Assembly: GCA_037447655.1 (NCBI GenBank)
Contig: JBBHKE010001275.1
Span: 1 to 64,000 of the forward strand
Reading direction: 5' to 3'
Length of the DNA stretch: 64,000 nucleotides
Source: Zygnema cylindricum
Lineage: Eukaryota; Streptophyta; Zygnematophyceae; Zygnematales; Zygnemataceae
Both the position numbers and the translations under genes were made by a program. Below are positions 22,635 through 41,266 of this stretch, piece by piece. How positions within the stretch are numbered: position 1 is the first letter of the stretch; every line of letters begins with the position of its first letter. The notes beneath the pieces were generated by a model. That model saw only the letters and a list, made by a program, of their open reading frames with translations. It did not search any database and was not told where the DNA came from.

Positions 22635-23974
22635 TCAACGTCGCCTAATGCCAGCAAGCTCTTGAGTTAAATTATTAATTAAGCGACGAACCGTTATCAT
22701 CGCTATTTCTTGCGTCGCCAAACGGCGATTGAGATTTTGAACTTCATCCCTCAGTCGTTCTACTTCCGGTGGTGGAGGGGGCTCATCAACATGTGGGACC
22801 CTCGGAATTTCCCAAAGATACGTACGCCTCACTTGCACATTTCGGAAGCGTTGTAAGACCGCACTTCGAGCATCTAAAAATCCGTTTAGCTCCGGAGTAC
22901 GAATTGCACGACGTAGATGGTAAATAACCGTGGGTCCCGAGGGTGATAATGTCGGATTAATTCCGAGACATCTATTTTGAATCCAATCGGTCGACGTGCA
23001 ATCCATGTGAAACGTTCGTCATTAGGCTGAAAATGCCTAATGTATGGGAAATTTGACGCATGGTTGTATGATGCGATGTACAACCATGTTGGGTGGGCGG
23101 GGACATTCGGATGGATGTCGAGAATTTCCGAGACGGGGTTCAACCACCGGTCAATAGGCCTCGCCTCCCCATAACGCCAATACTCCGGCCAATCCTCGAT
23201 CGGGATGTAATGGGCAGCCGTCGGTCGGAAGCCATCCATGGCCTCATCCGCGACTGGAGGCGGGAAAAACCAATCGGGTTCTTCCTCTCGAATTACCACA
23301 TCACGCTCGGCCGGAATTTGAGGTGCTTGTACCACCACAAGAGCTCTATGATGATTCGGTGATGGTGGAAAAGCGACAACTTCGTCGTCGTCTCCATATT
23401 CTTCCTCCATGCGTCTCTGCGAGCTCTCCGGAGATTGCCGGTCCGAGGTTGAGGGATCGTCGTCGTATCTTGCGACCGGAATATCCGATGATTCGGTTTC
23501 TTCCGGTTCTTCCTCCTCTTCCGTAGGCTCCTCCCCTTCCTCAATAGGCTCGTCCGACGCAGTTCTCCAGGGTTCATATTCCTCGTCTACCTCCTTACCC
23601 TCTTCTAGTTCGGGGACACCTCCTTCGTCCGCTCTAATCCCTTCATTCGGTAAATCCCCCTCCGGCACACTTCCCCTTACTACCCTCTCCGTACCCGCCC
23701 CTCCACTCCCCACCGCCTCAGTTTCCTCCATCTCATCTATGTCAACACCCGATTCTTCCCCCTCCCTCAAAACCAACTCAATTCCAACCCTTTCCCTACC
23801 GCCCTTTTCCAGTTCCACCCTATTCCCCAACACTCCTTCGGGTTCACCCCTTTCCCTCTCTAAGTTCTCCCCTCCACGTATATCACCTCCCATCGCGGTT
23901 GCCGTTGGTGGTGGACGAAATCGCCTCAGAATGGCAGAGCGCGCTCGTTTGCATGGTCGTTGGCCGCCCTCCAT
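22635..23974 (-). pseudogene. Transposon ORF1, copy 2 (near-complete, one frameshift)
   Basis: The ATG at 23974 opens 349 codons. A one-base shift near 22920 is needed to continue into a second frame ending at 22635, about 450 residues in all. The N terminus is basic (MEGGQRPCKRARSAILRRF, possible nuclear localisation signal). Residues about 60-190 are strongly acidic (Glu/Asp/Gly runs). The middle has YIPIEDWPEYWRYGEARPI and NVPAHPTWLYIASYNHA; the end is a heptad-like coil (EVERLRDEVQNLNRRLATQ). I recognise no domain. The paralogue at 6873-8341 shows it is a fixed part of the transposon. It may be an accessory protein acting with the transposase. The opposite-strand Ser-rich frame at 23409-23978 is its shadow. 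Confidence 0.7.
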
Positions 23975-24149
23975 TTAAAAACAAAACTATTGTTTAAGAG
24001 AAAAAAATGAAAAAACACAATTGAGGGAGACAAAAACAACCTAAAAGACGCTCTTTTATTCAGACCTTAACCGTGACAGTCCAACTGTAAAAATAGTCTA
24101 ATTTTCACTGTTAGAAAACTGAACCGTTGGCCTTGCGACTTATAAACCG

Positions 24150-24450
24150 ACAGTCAAGCGACGACAGAATGTCGTCGAGCGTTCGACTATATTCGAGTTT
24201 CCCAATATTGGTTCGACGAAACAACGTCGTCGTCCGCGAATTACATTCGAGAATACCAACGTTGGAAAATTTGAATTAATGTCGTCGGTGGTTTAGTCTA
24301 AACGACGAACCACTCTTGCCGTCATTTGCACTTTCGACCTAATGAGGTATCCTCATCCATTCAATTATGTTTTTCGTATCATCATTGAAGTGTCAACTTG
24401 ATGTCGTCGCGTCCACCGCGACAAAGACACGTCATCGCTAGTACGCTGTC
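24150..24450. repeat. CGACGA motif array between transposase exon 1 and ORF1 (copy 2)
   Basis: AGCGACGACAGAATGTCGTC (hairpin-forming), CGACGAAACAACGTCGTCGT, ATGTCGTCGGTGG with AAACGACGAACC, and GATGTCGTCGCG. Confidence 0.75.
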
Positions 24451-25669
24451 GCCATGAAGAAATCACAAGACACTTGGAAAATAATACTAAAAAACAACAA
24501 AACAATGCAAAGTAGTCGACGACATATAAAAGCATGCACTAATGGAGAGTTAGTAAGAAGTCAGTATGTAGTTTGAAAGAGAAAGGCGACGTTCAAAAAT
24601 AATAATGTACAAATAATTTAAAAGCACAACAAAATTATAATATAACAACACATTGTGAACGGGAATAATAACACAAAAGGAAGGAGGAAACGAAATCATT
24701 TAATAAATTTGAGAACGTTTGCTTGAAATGGCTTACTTGTACCGTACACTCCGGTAAAATGCTCGGGAAACTTTCTTATGGTCCTTGGAATGAGTTCAGC
24801 TGAGCCGTTATTTTCACAGTCCTTCAGCATCCACTGTATTACTCGCATCCGAGTTGCCTTAGTCGAGACGTGTTGAACTTTACGGTGGGAAACACGTCCT
24901 CTGGTATTGGCCGAGGACGGAAAAAAACCTTCCACAATGGCCGCCGAGTCTACCGTCGTTTCGATTTCCGCCTCACTCTCATCCTCGTTCGGAAGTGCGT
25001 TTTCCTCATCGTTCCTCTCATTTTCCTCATCTTGTTCAACCTGAGCGTTATGGGGATTGTTGTTGTTATTGACCGGATTGGCGCCCCAAATTCTATTAAG
25101 GGTCCACATACTCTCAAACACTTAATATCACCTAAAAAATAAGAAGTAGGAGCAGCCGAAAAGAAAGAAAATGGCAACCCAAGCAAATGAGGAAGAAGTA
25201 GCGATAGTGTTGTTGCCATTATCACAAATACATTTATATAATACACGAAATGCAAATGAAAATGATTTTGCGCGGTAATAATGGAGGGATTTGCCATTTT
25301 AAATTTTTCGTTTAAAATCCAAAATTTGAATTTTAGCACGGCTTTCAATTTATAAATATTTCAATACGCGGGAAATAGAAGCGGGATCTCGTAAAAATTT
25401 GCTTCAAAATTGCCAAAATATTTCAAAACTTACGTCGTCGGTGTAATGTTCATAGCGCCATGGAAACACCTCCAGTTTACAAGTTGTACGGCAAAAGATT
25501 GGAAAAAATGCGGCGTCGTTACCCCGGCAATCGGTTGTTCTAACGTCATCTATGAAACGCGACCAACTTTGAGAATGCGTGGATGATAAACATGCCACGT
25601 GTTTTCGGCAACAGCCAATGATAATCTTATGACGGCGCATGATCAGCTTTCGTCGCTGGATTACCGCCA

Positions 25670-26582
25670 ATTAGAATTAACATGTATCCTAATATGTGTT
25701 TTTTGGTCGTTTTACGTTCAATTAGAATTAACAGTGATACTAATAAGAGGTTTGTTTGACGTTTGATCTAAGTAAACGCATCCTTATTAGTCTTAAGTCC
25801 TAATATTACAATGCATTGATTCTAATAAAGCAACCCACTGGGCACCTTATTAAGATTAAGGGTCCTCATTTAACGTCACACAACGTTCGTTCTCTCCGCG
25901 AAAGACAAGGAAATGTAAATCAATCACTGAGTTCAATGTACGTTATGTGGAACGAAACGTACACATAGAATACCTTCCGTTATAGTTTCGTTCATTGTAC
26001 AATATAAATCTAACTGAATGAACATATTGAAATTGTACGGTTACATAGCGTTATAACGTAACTGCGTTTTACAACCCGATGCATAGAGTCGACTATACGA
26101 CGTGACAATGTACGTTTCGCCTACGTTGTCCTCGCACCTTTTTTACTGTTATCAATTCACCGCACGCAAAACAAACGCTTATTAGAATCATGAATGAACT
26201 TAAGTGAAGTACATAAACCCGTACATTTCAACGGTTTTTACTCGTACTTATTTTAGTGTATAATTATGACTGCCGCAATGATTGTATATACGCAAACCCA
26301 AAATAGAATAATGGATTTTTACGTTGGAAGCGCGCGACGTCGTACGGATTGTCAAAATTTGTACCTCTACCTATTTTAACGTATATGTTATGACGGTGGA
26401 TCATGTATACCCAAAACAACGTTATGAACAAATTACAATTAAACATTTTTTTGGAAATGGGATTGATACACAAATTAGAATCCATGACACTAATTCTTTA
26501 TTCACACTAATATTTTCTATACGCTAATAACGATTCACGGTGTAGTCTTTACACCAGCTCATTTTTTAGGGTTTATGTTCAA
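25670..26582. other. Intergenic, no gene recognised
   Basis: A short repeat CAATTAGAATTAACA occurs twice (about 25669 and 25719). A MITE-like terminus TAATAACGATTCACGGTGTA is at about 26524-26543. No coding signal. Confidence 0.45.
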
Positions 26583-26951
26583 AAGTCCTTTGCGAGAAAT
26601 AGTGTGACGACCAAAAGTTACCGAAAATAGCGTGACGAAGGAATTTTACGAAATTACATTTTTATTTTCAGTTGTATTTTTGAAAGTGCGTGTCATGTGC
26701 AAATTTCGTCAATTTTCGTTCGTTTTACATCATGACACGTAGATTAATCGTCCAGCGTGTCACGATTTTTTTTTCTTTATCTGCTAACCCACCTCCTCCC
26801 TCGAGGTGTCAAGGAGGTGAGTTGACAGTTACAGAGAAAAATGAAGCAAACGCCTCGCAGATGAACATCCGACGGTCAGTATTACCTCCAAGACCTTCGG
26901 AGAGTATTTGCAAGATTCTCTGTAATGTTGTTTTTCGTATAAAAACAAAAT
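26583..26951 (-). repeat. Repeat family E (E2), inverted relative to E1
   Basis: Reverse complement of 16071-16450 at the level of shared words: AAAATAGCGTGACG, CAAGATTCTCTGTA and GACGGTCAGTATTACC. The central near-palindrome is CACCTCCT...AGGAGGTG at about 26790-26822. Confidence 0.6.
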
Positions 26952-27426
26952 AAGCGGTACGATTTGGTACAGATAGTCGGTAATTTCTGTAAACTTCCCC
27001 ACTTTTCGCCTGATGGAATGTTACCCTTAGCCCATAGAATTTTAGGAGCGAAGGGTATTACGGTTTACTTTGTACCCCAATATTTGGTTATTTTTAATTG
27101 TATTTTGTCGGTTTCTGGTCGCTTATAGTCTTTTTGCATCGTGTATTTCTGGCCGTCAAGTAGTTACATATTCACTATTTTGCCTATTTTTGGAAGGCAT
27201 CGAATCCATTACGCGGTGCCAGGAATTGTACGGACAAATTCACTGGCATTAACATTTTGACTGATTCTCCATGAGGTTGCGCCATTAAACTACAGTGCTG
27301 TACCTCACGCCTACGTGTATATTTGGAAACAATGCCAGGTATACCTGTGCCGACGGAGAAAATCGTCATAAGGGTTCATCCATGGGTAGCTCTGTGCCCT
27401 GTTATTACTAAAGTGGAAGTAAGCTA

Positions 27427-27644
27427 TAAATGTGTAACGCTATTAGTGTTAGTATGTTTTCGCCACTTAACACATCTTTTCTAGGTACACACTTGTCCGA
27501 TTTTCAACTTGTGACCGTCAATTGGAAGCTAGGAATCTTACCTTTCAATCGCAACCGTCATATCGACAATCCAACAAGCGTGTACTGAGGGAAGATGTTT
27601 TTAGTGGCGAAGAAAACATCAACACTAATAGCGATACACTGTAT
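27427..27644 (+). repeat. MITE family B (B2), about 218 bp
   Basis: Left part TAACGCTATTAGTGTTAG, inner words GTACACACTTGTCCGATTTT and GCGTGTACTGAGGGAAGATG, right part CACTAATAGCGATACACTGTA. The same plan as B1 at 15082, with a degenerate left terminus. Confidence 0.7.
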
Positions 27645-28562
27645 CGTTGTTTGGACATCTGAGGTGGACAATATGTAGGAAAAAATGCACGTTGTATTTC
27701 CGAGCTTAAATATTTCTCCGTATAATTAGCGGATGGTCTAAGTCTGGCAATACTCTTTACGTATATTGTTATTGCTAAAATCTCAGAATGGACCCAACAG
27801 CATTATACTTCGTCGTTTTCGAAATACCTCAAATTTTATCAGTCTAGCTACTTCGGAGTTTTTTAAGCCTACCAGAAAACAAAGAAGCAGTTAGCTTCAG
27901 CTTTTCTATATTGAATAGAATTTTATACTTTCTTATTCACAGCAAATAAATCCATTAACCTTTCGTAAAAGGCAATGATAATGGAATGCATGTCGACATC
28001 TGAAGCACACGAGTTGCTTTTTAGTCCATTACAAATATTTGCATTTTTAAATCTCACTTGTCGATACGCACATTCTGAACACAGAGATCACCATTCCTTC
28101 AAAAACAAGGGCGTCAAGACCAAAAGAGTGTGACAATACATTATTATGGATGTACAAAACGAGAGCAAATTAACTCGTAAGGTGATTGCGTTGAAGAAAT
28201 TTGTCCTCGTGTTGAGGTTGCTACAGTTCTAGGGTTAATTGTACATACGATTCCTCAAAAAACGATACGAATTAAACAATTTACCCTTTAAAAAAAAGGG
28301 CAGGACTTCAATAGAGTAATAATTACCTTTATGGAACATAAATTCCAATCAAAATGATAATTAAATGAGAAGCCACGAAGATCGAGGAAGCCATAAAAAA
28401 ATTGGACTACAAGGAACTCAAAGGGACACAAGGACTCAGGGAACCTCATCCATAAAAATGACAAGCAAGAGAAGCAACTAAACAAAAACCCCCGAAAAAA
28501 AATTAAAGAAAAAGCATAAGAATAACTTAAGAAAGAATGTAAGAAAAAATTTAAGAAAAAAC
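27645..28562. other. Spacer and likely 3' region of the oxidoreductase gene
   Basis: No open frame of interest. The A-rich part at about 28490-28562 lies just past the minus-strand stop codon and would be 3' untranslated sequence. I see no clear polyadenylation hexamer. Confidence 0.4.
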
Positions 28563-36214
<7,652 letters not shown>

Positions 36215-36226
36215 GGGGAAGGAGAG

Positions 36227-36432
36227 TACACCATTCATCGTTAGCAGCGTCGATGTTTTTTTTGCGACTTTAACCAATTTTTCTCCGTGCACACGAGTCC
36301 GATTTTGGTTTGGGGATCCTCAAAAACGGAAGGTCAGGTCCTTTACCTTAGCAACCTTCAACAGGTGTGTACAAAGAAAAGTTAATTTAAGTGGCGAAAA
36401 AAGCATTAACGCTAATAACGATATACGGAATA
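36227..36432 (+). repeat. MITE family B (B3) abutting the oxidoreductase start codon
   Basis: TACACCATTCATCGTTAGCA at the left, TTAACGCTAATAACGATATA at the right, inner words TTTCTCCGTGCACACGAGTC and GTGTGTACAAAGAAAAGTTA. Its left end lies 13 bp upstream of the ATG at 36214 (minus strand), so the element occupies the 5' untranslated region or core promoter. Its terminal repeat read on the minus strand begins with ATGAATGGTGTA, in frame with the gene. Confidence 0.75.
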
Positions 36433-36961
36433 CCGTATTCTTAGTTGGATATATTTTCATGACGGCGCGTTCATTTATTTAAGAGAGACAGTACAATTGT
36501 GTAAAATCGACTACTGCAAAATTCTCACCGATATATCCTAATTCGATTCGTTGATGACTTGTACGTCCTAACTCCTGAGGAAAATTTTCAAAGCAGTTGC
36601 GTTTTGTACTCTCATAACCACATGGCAGAGAGCCACCGTGTTTTGGGGTGGTTTCAAACGTTATAAAACTAAGACCTTGCCGCAATTCCTAAAAACAGCA
36701 CACGCCGTACAGCCGTTACCGGTGGTTTAAAAGCCGGTGTGTTTTCGTTTGAATTTCTGACGGAAATCCGCCCCGCCTACATTTTCATCGCCTACTAATC
36801 AAATCCGACAAATTTTAGTGTACTTTGACGTGAAATTCAAATTCGATCCTATGTGACAACGTTATGTTAGGCTAAAATACGTGTGCCATTAATAGGGATT
36901 GCGTTTCGCTTCGTACCGCATGGAGGTACATCGGAAGACGCTAAGCGAACTATATCCATAT
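36433..36961. other. Upstream region of the oxidoreductase gene, no feature recognised
   Basis: The promoter should be here if transcription starts beyond the MITE; I see no convincing TATA box on the minus strand. The minus frames at 36479-36685 and 36867-37067 have no recognisable motif. Confidence 0.4.
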
Positions 36962-38881
36962 TATAGTTCAAAAGTAGGTGAAAGTCACCCATACAATATG
37001 CAAATTGTACGAAATAAATACAATATACCCTTAAGACCCATATTGTATTGGCCGCAAAATGAATCAAATCGCGAACTGATTTTAATCAAAATACTACCCT
37101 ATTGACGAATAGAAAACCTGGATTGCACGCGTCAAACGTTTTCAAAAATTTTTGCACGAAGGAAAGTACACGCTATTTTTTTCACTGCTCGTCACGCGCA
37201 TGCACATAAAAAAATGACAAACATGTACGAAAAATATTTTGCAGGGGTCTCGGACCTCCACTTTCCTTCATGGGCCCTTTGCAAAAATTTAAGTCGTCCT
37301 CGTCTCTCCCCTTCTTTCTCACTAGACCACTCCTCTTTCTCTCTTATTTACACGGGATGCAGCAATAATAGTATCAAATGAAAAATATATGTTTTTTCTT
37401 TTTTTTTTATATTTTTTGTCTAAGTTTGATGGCATATCGAATGATAAAAGATAAGGGTGCGTCTCTATGTACTTCAAACTTAGAGATTTTTTTTTGTTTT
37501 TTAGCGCAGATCCGGCGGACCCGGATTTCGGGTGTCCCTATGTGTACCAAACGAAATTGTCACTTAGGGCGTGACGAATGTATACGTCGACAATGCCCGT
37601 GACGGCTGTCAACGTCTACAATCTGTGATGACACACGTTATTTTTCGTAACTGCTTGTGACGTCGCGTGACTTTTCGTGACATTGTAGACCTACCGCCCT
37701 CCAGCTTGTGCCGTTTCACGGTTGAATAAGATGCGTTTTGACTTTGCGTCTATTGTCGGCTCGACGTGAAATGGCATCGGAACCTTGAGACCCCTGCAAA
37801 AAAAATCCCGTACCGGATGGAAACGGACAAAACAAAACAAACTCTGTACTTCTCTTTGTCGTATTAAACAAAAACGGACAAAACATAGCGAATCGTGTAC
37901 ACTTCCACGTCGCTTAAAATCGTTTTAATTTTTTGAACAAAATATTACACGTGCGAATACGTGTTCCTATTTGTTTATAAAAAATCCCTAATTTTAAAAC
38001 ACATCGGCTCTGTATTTTAAAGATAAGGTTGAAGATGACGTTTTTTTTCGTCGAAGTGGGTCGAAGAACACAAGACGACAAGATGTAGTACATTTTAAAT
38101 TCGATGATGACGCAAAATGTACTTCTATTTTTTTCTATTTTACTGTACGGTTGAAACTTACGCGGTACGGCTCTAAGTTATACAAGAAAAAGACAGAAAA
38201 AACCCCTTACTTAAGCACACAGAGACGCACCCTAAGAAAACGAAATCGGAAAACCATGGCGGAGAATGTACGTACCGATGACGTCACATGGCAGCATGAC
38301 TTCGCTATGTCACAAAACCGTTAACATCTACAACGTCACAAAAACCTCGACGTCTACAAACGTCGCCGTTTTTGTAGACGTCGCCAATTATAGGAAGTTT
38401 CGTCGTCGTCTACATTTCGTTTCGTTGACTGTCGCACATTTTGTAAACGTCTACAACTGTCACATATTCGAAGTAATGAACGCGCAAGTAACGATTAACA
38501 TACGCACACTTTGAAAAGTACACCGTAAAATCTGCGCTAAAATCTAAAGTAACGTTTTAAAGTTTCGGTTACATGGGGACACGCCCTAAATTTGAAAAAA
38601 AAAACGGACAAAAAATATTTGTCTGTGAGTTTTAAGCGACTTTTTATTTAAACCGACAGATTCGGACGATCAGACGGTCGCTGATCTACGTAGCGATATA
38701 AGAAGATCACACGAAAAGCCTATAACACAACTTACGATACGACTATCGTCAGATTTGGACGATTGGACGGTCGCTGATCAAAGTAGCAACTTGAGACGAT
38801 CACATGAAAAACCCGTAACACAACTTACGACGAAGGCGCCGACAAGGGACCTACAATAGAAACGCATACTTTTGAACTATG
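36962..38881 (+). mobile_element. Family C element (C2), 1.9 kb, carrying a nested family D element
   Basis: It begins TATAGTTCAAAAGTAGGTGA and ends ACTTTTGAACTATG, the termini of the 304-bp C1 copy. About 130 bp at the left and 240 bp at the right match C1. The right part contains a tandem duplication of about 95 bp (GACGGTCGCTGATC occurs at about 38676 and 38770). The middle, which is not in C1, contains family D sequence. Confidence 0.7.
37454..38233 (+). repeat. Family D element (D1), about 780 bp, nested in C2
   Basis: Terminal inverted repeats AGGGTGCGTCTCTATGTACT and ACAGAGACGCACCCT. Inside, GCGCAGATCCGGCGGACCCG, GTGACGGCTGTCAACGTCTA and CGACGTGAAATGGCATCGGA are shared with D2. Coding potential is absent. 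A related terminus (CATGGGGACACGCCCT) at about 38572-38587 hints at a second, overlapping insertion. Confidence 0.7.
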
Positions 38882-38902
38882 ATCCATAACGTCACTCTCT
38901 AC

Positions 38903-39464
38903 TACACCACCAATCGCTATTAGTGTAGTGTACGCTAAATCCGTCCCGCTTTTTTTTTTTTTATTCTCCGTTAGCGTAGTTCATTCTATTTTATTCTTTA
39001 ATCTATTTAGGGTTGAATTTGTATTACCGTACAAAACGGATGTACGCCATATTTTAAATAGTGTGGTGTACGGTCAGATTCAAACCGTACAAAAACGTAC
39101 CTTTTAAGTGACAAAGTACAATTCACTTTGTTTAGTAGCCGCTGACGCATGAGAATCTGCTGTCTAAAAAGGGGATCAAATCGGGTTGTCAAATATCACG
39201 TTCGCACATATTCGTCCAACAACCACGTTTCGACTGTGTGAACGTACGATTTGTGTAAGATTTGTCAGATTTGTACAAATACCTATATTAGTGTAAGCAT
39301 GTTTGCGACCGACATTTACTTTTTTCAAAGACCCAAATTATAATTATTAAACAATTAGAATGTATGTTTTTTTTCAAAATTTTCAAATTATTAATTAGCG
39401 TAAACCACGGTAATTATTCATATACGCTAAATAAACTTCTACGCTAATAGCGATTGGCGGTGTA
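38903..39464 (-). repeat. MITE family A, full copy (A2), 562 bp, reverse orientation
   Basis: TACACCACCAATCGCTATTA at the left and CTAATAGCGATTGGCGGTGT at the right. The inside is the reverse complement of A3/A4 (CCGTCCCGCTTTTT near the left end; GTCGGTCGCAAACATG complement near 39300). Confidence 0.85.
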
Positions 39465-39873
39465 CTGTACTAAATCTTGCGTTTTTCGGGCTCTGTAAAC
39501 ATCCGAGGTCGGTTTCGCGCATTGTGAGAGATCCACGTCGGCCCCCCATCATCTTTTCGTTTTACGTCGTGCCGCGCCGCGCGAACGTAAAAATGTATAT
39601 ATATGTTTAGGGTTTTTTTTTGTGTTTTATTTTAGGGATTTGCTAATCGCAGAGACGATTTTTGCTGCGCGCAGATAGTTGTCAGAAATTGTACATTTGA
39701 AGTACAATTTCGTACAAGCTACGTACCTTTGATTTTAGATTTGACGGTCAATCCGTTGAACAACTTTGACTGGCAAAATATTGTAACGGCGGTTAAAAAA
39801 TTGTCGCGCTTGCGAACGTCGACCGTCATAAAGAAAAAACAATTCGCGCAGGTAGTTCACACACATTTGATTT
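39465..39873. other. Spacer, no gene recognised
   Basis: GC-richer patch at about 39480-39590 followed by AT-rich sequence; nothing assignable. Confidence 0.4.
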
Positions 39874-40657
39874 AGGGTTTGTCCCCATGTACTTGTAAAT
39901 TAGCAAACTTCCTTTGTATTTTAGCGCGGATCCGCCGGACCCGGTTTTCAAGTGTCCCTATGTTTGTAATGACGAAATCGTAACTTACGCTTGTGACGAT
40001 TGTATACGTCAACAATACATGTGACGGCTGTCAACGTCTACAATTTGTGGTCGCACGTTATTTTTTGGAACTACTCGTGACGTCGCATGTCTTACCGTGA
40101 CATTGTAGACGTAGCGCATTTCAACATGTGCCGTTTCACGGTTGAAGACTATGCGCTTTGCCTTTGCGACTCCTGTCCGGTCGACGTGAAATGGCATCGG
40201 AATTTGAAGACCCCTACAAAAAAGAAATCCGTACTGGACGAAAACGGACAAATCCAAACAAATTGTGTACTTTTCTTTGTCGTATTCAAATGCAAACGGA
40301 CAAAAAATAGCGAATTCAGTATTTTACTATTTTTCTTTGTCCCTAGAAATCGTATGAAAATTTTGGAAAATTACGACACGTGCGAATTTATGTTCCTATT
40401 TGTTTATAGAAAATTCATAGTTTTAAAACAAATCGCGAATGTGTTTTAAAGATAAGGTTGAAGATGACGTTTTTTGTCGTCAAAGTGGGTCGAAAAACAC
40501 AAGACGACAAATTTTTGTACATCGTGAAATCGAGGATGACGCAAATTGTACTCTACAAATTTGCGATTCCTTCGTACGGTTAGAACTTAGGCAGTACGGC
40601 GTTAAGTTTTACAGCAAAACGACAAAAAAAACCCTTATGCACATGGGGACATACCCT
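39874..40657 (+). repeat. Family D element (D2), about 784 bp
   Basis: AGGGTTTGTCCCCATGTACT at the left and CACATGGGGACATACCCT at the right, a compensated variant of the D1 termini. Internal sequence is collinear with D1 (GCGCGGATCCGCCGGACCCG; CAAGACGACAAATTTTTGTA). Confidence 0.75.
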
Positions 40658-40705
40658 TCGCAAAAATGAAATCTACTCGCGAACCGAGACGCTGAACCCG
40701 TGAAG

Positions 40706-41266
40706 TACACCACCAATCGTTATTAGCGTAGAAGTTTCTTTAGCGTACATGGAAAATTACCGTGGTTTACGCTAATTAAGAATTTGTAAATTTTGAAAAA
40801 AAACATACATTCTAATTGTTTAATAATTCTAATTTGGGTCTTTGAAAAAAAAAATGTCGGTCGCAAACATGCTTACACTAATATAGGTATTCAGACAAAA
40901 TCTGACAAATTGTACACAAATCGTACGTTCACACAGTCGAAACGTGGTTGCTGGACGAATATGCGCAAACGTGATATTTGACAACCCGATTAGACCCCCT
41001 TTTTAGAGCGCACATTCTTATGCGTCCGCGGCTACTAAAACTCATTAATTATACTTTTTCACTTAAAAAAGTACAATTGTGTACCGTCTGACACTGTCCG
41101 TACACCATACTAATTGACTGATGGCGTACTTCCACTTTGTACGGTACTAAAAAAATAACCTTAAATGGCGTAAAAAAAAATAGAATAAGCTACGCTATTT
41201 GAGAATAATAAAATAAAAAGCGGGACGGAATTAGCGTACACTACGCTAATAGCGATTGGCGGTGTA
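40706..41266 (+). repeat. MITE family A, full copy (A3), 561 bp
   Basis: TACACCACCAATCGTTATTA to CTAATAGCGATTGGCGGTGT. Nearly the same as A4 through the body (TACATTCTAATTGTTTAATA, CGAAACGTGGTTGCTGGACG, AAGCGGGACGGAATTAGCG). Flanking TA dinucleotides at both ends are compatible with TA target duplication. Confidence 0.9.

Larger units (their letters stand above)
20267..25109 (-). pseudogene. Pogo/Tc1-like DDE transposase, copy 2 (four exons, damaged)
   Basis: Exons 25109-24737, 22134-21656, 21525-21274 and about 20939-20267 all join in phase 1. Exon 1 (ATG at 25109) has an acidic Asn-rich part, then TRMRVIQWMLKDCENNG and IPRTIRKFPEHFTGVYGT, likely part of the DNA-binding region. Its donor (ACAA|GTAAGC) fits exon 2, which starts YQKAKRWWVERR and has a CENP-B-type helix-turn-helix. 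Exon 3 carries ENMDETH and exon 4 carries DNCGGHN and QPADSF: a DD36D triad. Damage: a frameshift in the A/G run at 21744-21751, another near 20650, and the exon 4 acceptor reads CG at 20941-20940 where copy 1 has AG. ORF1 lies inside the 2.6-kb first intron on the same strand. Confidence 0.8.
19505..25660 (-). mobile_element. Two-ORF DDE transposon, copy 2
   Basis: Minus strand. The parts in order are: an N-terminal transposase exon (25109-24737), a motif array, ORF1 (23974-22635), another motif array, three further transposase exons (22134-20267) and a final motif array (19920-19505). Outer limits are set by the outermost CGACGA words (near 25650 and 19515). I could not find clean terminal inverted repeats or a target duplication, so the ends are approximate. 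Confidence 0.7.

Noticed and set aside
23409-23978. 189-codon plus frame rich in Ser
   Set aside because: Antisense shadow of the Glu/Asp-rich part of transposon ORF1, which has the ATG, the paralogue and the context.
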